Of a stretch of 9,558 nucleotides of DNA, positions 1-5,764 are shown in pieces (positions within the stretch are counted from its first letter, which is position 1; each line of letters opens with the position of its first letter). The notes beneath the pieces are model-generated. The model was not told where the DNA came from. It saw only the letters and a list, made by a program, of their open reading frames with translations, and made no database searches. Source of the stretch: CAYZDV01 sp964477275 (GTDB lineage: Bacteria > Acidobacteriota > Aminicenantia > Aminicenantales > Aminicenantaceae); the NCBI GenBank assembly GCA_964477275.1, contig CAYZDV010000076.1, forward strand, positions 1-9,558. The letters run 5' to 3'. The position numbers and the translations under genes are program-made.

Positions 1-1
1 A

Positions 2-910
2 GATGTCTACAAAGAGACCAAACGCCTCAGAGAAAACAGAGCCTTTCTGCCCGGCCTTGTCTTTCCTTCCTCTGTGACTTTTTTCCATGATGGAGAGGAA
101 GCCTTGGAGTCCTCGGAGATTGTCTTCATCGCTGTTCCTTCCAAGTTCTGCAGAGACATCTACACCCGGCTTACCCCTCATCTGGCCTCTAAATACTTGA
201 TTGTCAGCCTGACCAAAGGCATAGAAGAGGGGACCTTGAAAAGGATGAGCGAGGTAATGGCAGAGGTCTTTCAGCCCTTCTTTGCTCCCAGGGTCGCTGT
301 GCTCTCCGGCCCGAGTTTCGCCAGAGAGGTGGCCTTGAGCCATCCCACGGCCGTTGTCCTGGCGTCGAGACAAGAGGAGCGAGCGAAAAAGGTCCAGCAC
401 CTCATTTCCTCTTCCACCTTCCGGACCTACACTTCCGATGACCTGATCGGCGTCGAGCTCGCGGGCGCCATCAAAAATGTCATCGCCATCGCCGCGGGAA
501 TTTCCGACTCCCTGGAGTTCGGCAGCAATTCGGTCGCCGCGCTGGTCACCCGGGGCATCGCCGAAATGGCCGGGCTCGGGCTAAGAATGGGAGCCAGGAT
601 AGAAACTTTTGCCGGGCTGGCCGGCATCGGCGACCTCGTCCTCACCTGCACAGGGGAATTGAGCCGGAACCGCTATGTGGGCTGCGAACTCGGAAAAGGA
701 AAAACTCTGCCTGAAATCGTCTCCTCGATGAAGATGGTGGCCGAAGGCATCACCACCACCCTGAGCGTCCGCGAGCTGGCCGAGAGGGAGAAAGTGGAGA
801 TGCCCATCTGCGAGCAGGTTTACCAGGTTCTCTATGAGAACAAAAACCCGAGAAAGGCTTTCCAGAAGCTGATGTCGAGAAAACTGAAAAGTGAATTCAG
901 AGCCGATTAG
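2..910 (+). CDS. gpsA: NAD(P)+-dependent glycerol-3-phosphate dehydrogenase, 5'-truncated by the window edge
   Basis: GpsA reduces dihydroxyacetone phosphate to sn-glycerol 3-phosphate in the cytoplasm, supplying the backbone of phospholipids. The open frame runs from base 2 with no stop before it. The residues before the GTG at 74 (ENRAFLPGLVFPSSV) match the family's region ahead of the 'AVPS' strand, so that GTG is internal and the true start lies outside the window. About 302 residues are visible; the family usually has 330-340, so roughly the first 30, with the Gly-rich Rossmann loop, are missing. Visible motifs are IAVPS, LTKGIE (catalytic Lys at 215-217), SGPSFAREV near 305, AGAIKNVIAIAAG with the second conserved Lys at 473-475, and GIGDLVLTCTGELSRNR. 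The substrate-binding C-terminal domain is complete. The stop codon lies inside the ribosome binding site of the next gene, so the two are probably co-transcribed. Identification is secure. Confidence 0.96.
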   Translation, partial: DVYKETKRLRENRAFLPGLVFPSSVTFFHDGEEALESSEIVFIAVPSKFCRDIYTRLTPHLASKYLIVSLTKGIEEGTLKRMSEVMAEVFQPFFAPRVAVLSGPSFAREVALSHPTAVVLASRQEERAKKVQHLISSSTFRTYTSDDLIGVELAGAIKNVIAIAAGISDSLEFGSNSVAALVTRGIAEMAGLGLRMGARIETFAGLAGIGDLVLTCTGELSRNRYVGCELGKGKTLPEIVSSMKMVAEGITTTLSVRELAEREKVEMPICEQVYQVLYENKNPRKAFQKLMSRKLKSEFRAD

Positions 911-914
911 GAGG
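909..914 (+). promoter_or_regulatory. Ribosome binding site of the TPR gene, overlapping the gpsA stop codon
   Basis: AGGAGG ends 5 bases before the ATG at 920, a near-ideal Shine-Dalgarno sequence. Its first two bases are also the last two of the gpsA TAG stop, so a ribosome finishing gpsA sits on the next initiation site. This supports the ATG at 920 as the start and suggests translational coupling. Confidence 0.8.
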
Positions 915-919
915 ATAAC

Positions 920-1729
920 ATGAAAGATATAAGTAAGATAACGGCCATCCTTCTCATTTGTCTGAATCTGGCCTTCTGTGCTGCGCCTCACAAAAAACTC
1001 CAGAAGGCGCAGGAAAAAGACCCTCAGTATCAGTGCAACATGGGACTTTTTTATCTCAACGAAGGAAACGTCGAGGAAGCCATCCGATATCTCAACAAGG
1101 CTCTTGCCCTCAAACCCGATTATGACAATGCCCTCTGCTCTCTCGGTCTTGCCTATTCGATGAAACAGGATTTCAAGGAGTCGATCAAATATTTGCAAAA
1201 ATGTCTGGCCATCAATCCCAGCCTGACCGAGGCCCACAACTACCTCGGGGTGGCCTATCAGGAGATGGGTCTTCTGGATGAAGCGGAAAGAGAGTTCAGA
1301 ATCGCCATCATGGACCACAACTACAAATCCAGAGAGCTTCCCTACTACAACCTGGCCAGGATTTATCTGACCAGAGAAAGACTTCAAGAAGCTCTCGAAT
1401 ATCTCGAAAAATCCCTGGAAATCAACCGGAACTTCCGCCTGGCTCACAACCTCAAAGGGGTCATCCTGGAGATGCAACTGAAATACTCGGACGCCATCGA
1501 GAGTTACAAGAATGCTCTCCAGAATCTGGACGTGAAGGCAAATACAAGATCGATGGTGGCTGTGGATTTCTATGTGAATATCAATTTCAACCTGGCCGTT
1601 GCCTATTTCAAAAACAACGAATTCGGCAAGGCCAGGGAAATCTTCGAAAAAATCCGGCCGATGGCCACAGACCCTGATATAAGGGTGCAGATCGAGCAGT
1701 ATTTGAGGGTCCTCAAAAAAGAAAAATAA
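920..1729 (+). CDS. Exported TPR-repeat protein, PilF/PilW-like; probable lipoprotein
   Basis: This 269-residue protein is built almost entirely of tetratricopeptide repeats, helical hairpins that scaffold protein-protein contacts. The N-terminus has basic residues, a hydrophobic stretch (residues 7-19) and Cys20, followed by AAPHKK. This looks like a signal peptide and probably a lipoprotein signal, although the lipobox LAFC has Phe at -1, where Gly, Ala or Ser is usual. About six TPR units can be seen, near residues 36-66, 70-100, 104-134, 141-170, 175-205 and 223-248, with the typical G-x-x-x-x-A-x-x-x-[FY] spacing (for example GNVEEAIRYLNKALALKP). The architecture resembles PilF/PilW, the pilotin-like lipoproteins needed to assemble the type IV pilus secretin, but TPR proteins are hard to assign by eye and no pilus gene is adjacent. 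It follows gpsA by 9 bases and its 3' end faces ahcY. The TPR call is firm; the PilF role is only a possibility. Confidence 0.85.
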   Translation: MKDISKITAILLICLNLAFCAAPHKKLQKAQEKDPQYQCNMGLFYLNEGNVEEAIRYLNKALALKPDYDNALCSLGLAYSMKQDFKESIKYLQKCLAINPSLTEAHNYLGVAYQEMGLLDEAEREFRIAIMDHNYKSRELPYYNLARIYLTRERLQEALEYLEKSLEINRNFRLAHNLKGVILEMQLKYSDAIESYKNALQNLDVKANTRSMVAVDFYVNINFNLAVAYFKNNEFGKAREIFEKIRPMATDPDIRVQIEQYLRVLKKEK

Positions 1730-1732
1730 GGA

Positions 1733-2989
1733 TCAGGTTCCTTCCGCCCAGCCCGAAAGATATTTCCTCTGCTCGCTGGTGAGCCTGTCGATGCGGACTC
1801 CGAGTGTTTTCAGCTTCGTCCGGGCCACCTGCCTGTCAATCGCTTCTGGAACCGGATAAACTTTATTCTTCAAATTCCGGCCTTTTCGGACCAGGTGCAG
1901 GACGCAGTGGGCCTGGTTGGAAAAACTCATATCCATGACCACCGCCGGATGGCCTTCGGCTGCGGCCAGGTTAACCAACCGGCCTTCAGCCAGGAGGAAA
2001 ATCCTCCGTCCATTCTCCAGTGTATACTCTTTGATGAACTCTCTAGTCCGTCTTTTTTTTGTCGCCAACCCTTCGAGCGCGGGAATATCAATCTCAACAT
2101 TGAAGTGACCGGAGTTGGCCAGGATGGCGCCATCCTTCATTTTCAGGAAGTGGTCCCGGCTCAAAACAGTTTTGTTTCCGGTGGCAGTCACAAAAATGTT
2201 TCCGGCCCTGGCCGCTTCCCTCAGCGTCATTACCTGGAACCCATCCATCAGCGCTTCCAGAGCTCTGAGGGGTTTCACCTCGCAAACGATGACCCTGGCG
2301 CCAGCCCCTTTGGCCCTCATGGCAATGCCCCGGCCACACCATCCGTAGCCGACAACGACGAAATTCAACCCGGCCAGAAGGATGTTGGTGGCCCGCAGGA
2401 TTCCATCGATCGTGCTCTGGCCTGTGCCGTAGCGGTTGTCAAAAAGATGTTTGGACTTGGCATCATTGACGGCAATGATGGGATAGAGAAGAGCTTTCTT
2501 CCTGGCCATGCTCATCAACCGGATGACGCCCGTCGTTGTTTCCTCGGTGCCTCCGATGACGTTTTCGACGAGTTCCTTCCTCTGGGAATGAATGGTGGTT
2601 ACCAGGTCCGCACCGTCATCCATGGTGATCTGCGGAGAATGGTCGAGGGCCTGGTTGATATGCTGGTAGTAGGTCTTTTTGTCCTCTCCTCTTCTGGCAA
2701 AGACGGGAACATCGTGGTATTTGACCAGCGCTGCAGCCACCTCATCCTGGGTGCTCAGGGGGTTGGAAGCGGTCAGGGTTACCTCCGCGCCGCCCAGCTT
2801 CAATGCCCTTATCAAATTCCCTGATTCACTGGTGACATGAAGACAGGCCGAAATTTTGACTTTCTTCAATGGTTTTTCTCTGGCAAAGCCTTCCTTGATC
2901 AGGCCAAGGACGGGCATGTACCGTTCCGCCCATTCCATTTTGAGCTTGCCTTTCTCGGCAAGAGCCAGGTCCGTTACGTCATAATCCAT
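1733..2989 (-). CDS. ahcY: S-adenosylhomocysteine hydrolase, short archaeal/thermophile type
   Basis: This NAD+-containing cytoplasmic enzyme splits S-adenosylhomocysteine, the product inhibitor of methyltransferases, into adenosine and homocysteine. Family active-site positions are present: His51 (CLHVTSES), Asp124/125 (MDDGADL), Glu149/150 (GGTEETTTG), Lys180 and Asp184 (KSKHLFDNRYG), His295 (ANSGHFNVEID) and His347 (AAAEGHPAVVMD). The NAD loop GYGWCGRG lies at 214-221. At 418 residues it is shorter than the 430-470 of most bacterial and eukaryotic forms. The signatures GGAEVTLTASNPLSTQD and the C-terminal LKTLGVRIDRLTSEQ, with a short tail, are those of the archaeal/thermophile branch. In methanogens, members of this branch have been shown to prefer S-inosylhomocysteine, made by a separate deaminase, so the exact substrate is not settled here. 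GGGAG lies 6 bases before the start. It is the second gene of a metK-ahcY unit, 49 bases after metK. Confidence 0.95.
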   Translation of the reverse strand: MDYDVTDLALAEKGKLKMEWAERYMPVLGLIKEGFAREKPLKKVKISACLHVTSESGNLIRALKLGGAEVTLTASNPLSTQDEVAAALVKYHDVPVFARRGEDKKTYYQHINQALDHSPQITMDDGADLVTTIHSQRKELVENVIGGTEETTTGVIRLMSMARKKALLYPIIAVNDAKSKHLFDNRYGTGQSTIDGILRATNILLAGLNFVVVGYGWCGRGIAMRAKGAGARVIVCEVKPLRALEALMDGFQVMTLREAARAGNIFVTATGNKTVLSRDHFLKMKDGAILANSGHFNVEIDIPALEGLATKKRRTREFIKEYTLENGRRIFLLAEGRLVNLAAAEGHPAVVMDMSFSNQAHCVLHLVRKGRNLKNKVYPVPEAIDRQVARTKLKTLGVRIDRLTSEQRKYLSGWAEGT

Positions 2990-2995
2990 CGTCTT

Positions 2996-3026
2996 CTCCC
3001 TTTTCTGATCTTTTGGTTGCGATCAG
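2996..3026 (-). promoter_or_regulatory. Intercistronic metK-ahcY hairpin next to the ahcY ribosome binding site
   Basis: In the 49-base gap, read on the minus strand, CTGATC (3026-3021) and GATCAG (3010-3005) form a perfect 6-bp stem around a 10-base loop. After an AAAA bulge, the GGG of the ahcY ribosome binding site (3000-2998) can pair with the CC/T just outside the other arm, adding up to three pairs. No U-run follows, so it is not a terminator. It may stabilise the processed mRNA or modulate ahcY initiation. Whether it acts at all is inference from base pairing alone. Confidence 0.3.
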
Positions 3027-3038
3027 GGACGCGGTTCG

Positions 3039-4205
3039 TCAAAGGCCGCCATCCCTTCTCAACGCTTCGACTTTATCCAGCTTTTCCCAGGTGAATTCCT
3101 TCTCTGTCCTTCCGAAGTGTCCGTAACAGGCTGTCTTCTTGTAAATCGGACGGAGCAAATCCAGAGCCTGTATCATCCCCTTTGGAGTCAGTTTGAAGTG
3201 AGTTCTAATCAGCTCTTTGATCCTGTCTTCGGATATTTTTGCCGTTCCGTAAGAATCGACCATCACCGAGACAGGATAAGGCACCCCTATGGCATAAGCA
3301 ATCTGAACTTCCAGCTTATCGGCGAGGCCAGCAGCAACAATGTTCTTGGCCACATACCGGGCTGTGTAAGAGCCGGAACGGTCCACCTTGGTGGGGTCTT
3401 TCCCTGAGAAACAGCCTCCGCCGTGGCTGCCGACCCCTCCATAGGTGTCGACGATAATCTTGCGGCCGGTAATCCCGGTATCCGCCAGCGGCCCTCCGTG
3501 TTCAAAACGACCGGTTTCGTTGATGTAGGTGGCTGTGTTTTTGTCGATCATCTCTAAAGGCATGACTTTCTCGATGACTTCTCGTTTGATGTCCTCCTTG
3601 AGGTCGCTCATCCTGACTTCAGCGTCATGGTGGACGGCAAGCACGATGGATTCCACGCGGCAGGGAATGTCTCCTTCGTATTGGATGGTGACCTGGGATT
3701 TTCCGTCCGGCCGGAGGTAATTCAGGATGTTTTCTTTCCGGACCTGAGCCAGCCTCTTCACCAGCTTATGAGCCAGCATGATGGGCAGGGGCATCAATTC
3801 TTCTGTCTCCCGGCAAGCATAGCCGAACATCAACCCCTGGTCTCCAGCCCCCTGCTCACGGTCCTCCCTTTCATCAACGCCCATGGCAATGTCAGGAGAC
3901 TGCTCATGGATGGATGAAATGACACCGCATGTCTCGTAATCAAAACCATATTTGGAACTGGTGAACCCGATTTGCTTGACCGTATCCCTCACCACTTTCT
4001 GGAATTCGCAGTAGCCGTTGCTGGTGATCTCTCCGGCGATAACCACGAGACCGGTGGTCACCAGCGTCTCGCAGGCGACCCGGCTTCGCGGATCCTGCCT
4101 GAGGAGGTCATCCAGAATGGCATCGGAAATCTGGTCACAGATTTTATCCGGGTGACCCTCGGTCACCGATTCCGATGTAAACAAATGCTTTCCTTGCATG
4201 CTCAT
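3039..4205 (-). CDS. metK: S-adenosylmethionine synthetase (methionine adenosyltransferase)
   Basis: MetK makes S-adenosylmethionine from methionine and ATP, releasing phosphate and pyrophosphate; it works as a cytoplasmic tetramer or dimer. The 388-residue product has the usual length (about 380-400) and all three repeats of the fold. Motifs are TEGHPDK with His18, Asp20 and Lys21 near the N-terminus, the signature GAGDQGLMFGYA at 119-130, and the phosphate-binding loop GGGCFSGKDPTKVDRS at 262-277 with Lys269. The Cys in GGGCFSGKD is less usual than Ala at that position, but all charged catalytic residues seem intact. Two in-frame ATGs lie six bases apart (4205 and 4199); AGAGG at 4216-4212, 6 bases before the first, favours 4205. 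A candidate extended -10 promoter lies about 50 bases upstream. Co-directional ahcY downstream completes a synthesis-and-salvage pair of the methyl cycle. Confidence 0.98.
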   Translation of the reverse strand: MSMQGKHLFTSESVTEGHPDKICDQISDAILDDLLRQDPRSRVACETLVTTGLVVIAGEITSNGYCEFQKVVRDTVKQIGFTSSKYGFDYETCGVISSIHEQSPDIAMGVDEREDREQGAGDQGLMFGYACRETEELMPLPIMLAHKLVKRLAQVRKENILNYLRPDGKSQVTIQYEGDIPCRVESIVLAVHHDAEVRMSDLKEDIKREVIEKVMPLEMIDKNTATYINETGRFEHGGPLADTGITGRKIIVDTYGGVGSHGGGCFSGKDPTKVDRSGSYTARYVAKNIVAAGLADKLEVQIAYAIGVPYPVSVMVDSYGTAKISEDRIKELIRTHFKLTPKGMIQALDLLRPIYKKTACYGHFGRTEKEFTWEKLDKVEALRRDGGL

Positions 4206-4252
4206 CGAGTACCTCTTGTCCGGGATTTAGAGAACAGATTCAGAGCAGATAA

Positions 4253-4279
4253 ATTATCACAAAAGCCGACTGTTTACAA
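4253..4279 (-). promoter_or_regulatory. Candidate sigma70-type promoter of metK-ahcY
   Basis: On the minus strand TTGTAA (4279-4274) is followed after 15 bases by GATAAT (4258-4253), and the -10 is preceded by TG plus one base, giving an extended -10 (TGTGATAAT) that makes up for the short spacer. Transcription would start near 4246, leaving a leader of about 40 bases with AGAGG close to the metK ATG. Such a leader is too short for the known SAM riboswitch classes. The call rests on motif match and position only. Confidence 0.45.
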
Positions 4280-4366
4280 CGAAATAAATACCCTCCCTGC
4301 ATTCCCGAAACACTCCGCTCTCCACTTCACAAAGGCTTTGGCAATGCTGAGATTCCGACCGGATAT

Positions 4367-4394
4367 TTGAATTTGGGTTTGGATTTGTGATATT
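4367..4394 (+). promoter_or_regulatory. Candidate promoter of the M16-ftcD-NTPase operon
   Basis: TTGAAT (4367-4372) is followed after 16 bases by GATATT (4389-4394) with an extended -10, TGTGATATT. The spacer carries three imperfect tandem hexamers (GAATTT, GGGTTT, GGATTT at 4369-4386). Transcription would begin near 4400, only a few bases before the TTG at 4406 and about 18 before the ATG at 4418, so the mRNA would have a very short leader. The element resembles the metK promoter on the other strand of the same gap. Confidence 0.4.
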
Positions 4395-4405
4395 TATAGA
4401 ACTCG

Positions 4406-5764
4406 TTGAACTGTCCCATGTCTGAAAATTGTGCGGCACTCAAAAAACTTTCGCTGCTCATTGTCTTCCTATTTATTGTAACAAATCCTATCGCTTTAAA
4501 AGGCCAGGAGAAAAGAGGCGTTCTCTTTTCCTTCTCCCTCCACACCCTGAAAAACGGCCTCCAGGTCATCCTCTCCGATGACGAATCTCTTCCCATCGTC
4601 TCTATCGTTGTCGCCTATAACGTCGGCTCCATCAACGAACCAAAGGGAAAGGCCGGTCTGGCTCACCTGACCGAAAACCTGATGTTCCTCGGCTCGGAGA
4701 ACGTGGGCCCGATGCAGCATATCCGCATGATCAACATGGTCGGGGGCACTCTGAACGCGACCACGGCTGAAGATAAAACCGTTTTCTTCCAGACCGTTCC
4801 TTCCAACCAGCTTCCCCGCGTGCTCTGGCTGGAAGCTGACCGGATGAAATTCCTCCAGATCACCGAGGCGAACGTGGAGCAGGTCAAGAGAGGGATCATT
4901 GAGGAAATCCGTTACCGCAAATCCGCCGAACCCTACCTGGAAAGCTTCTGGAGGTTCGACGAGATGCTCTATCCTGGTTTTTCCTACAGCCATCCGGTCA
5001 TCGGACACGAAACGGATCTGGCGAACCTCACCGCCGCCGATGTCAAAAATTTCTACTCCCTGTATTACACGCCGCAGAATGCCGTCCTGGCCATTGCCGG
5101 CAACATCGACAGGGAAAAAACCCTCATCGATGTCCGGAAATATTTTGAAACGCTGCCCAGAGGAAAAGACCCTCCGCTGGCTCCCGAAGCCGAACCTTTG
5201 GAAAAAAGAACCATCACTGAATGGCTCGAGCATCCTGATGTCCCTTCGCCCGGGTTTCACCTCGGCTACAAACTGGCGTCGCCTGATTCTGCCGATTTTT
5301 ATCCTTTGAAAATCATCGAATACCTCCTCCTCAAAGGAGCGACATCCCGTCTGCACAGAAGACTGGTCAAGAAAGACCGGCTCGTCCGCCATCTCAGCGG
5401 CGGCATAGAAATAAGAAAGGATCAGGCCCGCTTCAAGCTCTTTGTCCTCACCAACAACATCATGATGGCCCAGCGGAGCAAGCGAGCCATCCATTCCGAA
5501 ATCAACCGCTTGAAATCGAGCTTCATCTCTGAGGAGGAGCTTGCCAAAGCGAAGAACATGCTCAGGACGGATTACGTCCATCAGTTTCAGGCGTCTCTGG
5601 ACAGGGCTCTTTTCCTCGCCGAGAATTTCCTGTCGGGAAAGCGTCTGGCAGACCTTCCCGGCGAACTGGATAAATACCTCCAGGTGACCCCTACCGAGAT
5701 CGTCGGAATCATCAATCGCTATTTCACGGAGGAGGGCATCTGCCTCGATATCATCCGCAAATGA
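4406..5764 (+). CDS. M16-family zinc peptidase-like subunit with altered HxxEN site; exported
   Basis: This is one half (452 residues) of an insulinase/pitrilysin-type M16 protein. The N-terminus has KK, a hydrophobic stretch (LSLLIVFLFIV) and a possible cleavage before QEKRG, so it is probably exported to the envelope. Residue numbers count TTG 4406 as 1. The usual zinc motif HxxEH reads HLTEN (His87, Glu90, Asn91; the last codon is AAC at 4676-4678), so the second zinc His is missing. The distal Glu ligand is present (GIIEEIRYR, Glu167), 80 residues after His87, as in pitrilysin. The flanks GLAHLTENLMFLGS and GGTLNATTAEDKT are otherwise typical. The C-terminal half lacks the Arg/Tyr substrate-binding pair (Val321 and Arg328 instead). 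In-frame stops at 4388 and 4397 confine the start to TTG 4406 or ATG 4418; neither has a clear Shine-Dalgarno, and 4418 (448 residues) is equally plausible. It overlaps its partner by four bases. Family membership is secure; peptidase activity is doubtful. Confidence 0.92.
   Translation: MNCPMSENCAALKKLSLLIVFLFIVTNPIALKGQEKRGVLFSFSLHTLKNGLQVILSDDESLPIVSIVVAYNVGSINEPKGKAGLAHLTENLMFLGSENVGPMQHIRMINMVGGTLNATTAEDKTVFFQTVPSNQLPRVLWLEADRMKFLQITEANVEQVKRGIIEEIRYRKSAEPYLESFWRFDEMLYPGFSYSHPVIGHETDLANLTAADVKNFYSLYYTPQNAVLAIAGNIDREKTLIDVRKYFETLPRGKDPPLAPEAEPLEKRTITEWLEHPDVPSPGFHLGYKLASPDSADFYPLKIIEYLLLKGATSRLHRRLVKKDRLVRHLSGGIEIRKDQARFKLFVLTNNIMMAQRSKRAIHSEINRLKSSFISEEELAKAKNMLRTDYVHQFQASLDRALFLAENFLSGKRLADLPGELDKYLQVTPTEIVGIINRYFTEEGICLDIIRK

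Noticed and set aside
74..76. GTG at 74 as the gpsA start
   Set aside because: The frame is open to the window edge and the residues before it match GpsA, so the gene begins upstream of the window.
581..1477. 298-residue minus-strand open frame across the end of gpsA and the TPR gene
   Set aside because: It lies opposite two well-identified genes, spans their junction and resembles no known family; a composition-driven shadow.
1895..2824. 309-residue plus-strand open frame opposite ahcY
   Set aside because: Antisense of a complete, highly conserved enzyme with all active-site residues; no recognisable domain.
2990..3038. Terminator or SAH riboswitch between metK and ahcY
   Set aside because: The hairpin is not followed by a U-run, and the 49-base gap shows no SAH riboswitch core.
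4206..4405. SAM riboswitch in front of metK
   Set aside because: No SAM-I type core sequence is visible, and the candidate promoter leaves a leader of only about 40 bases.
4496..5581. 361-residue minus-strand open frame opposite the first M16 gene
   Set aside because: No recognisable domain, and the plus-strand reading is a full M16 protein.
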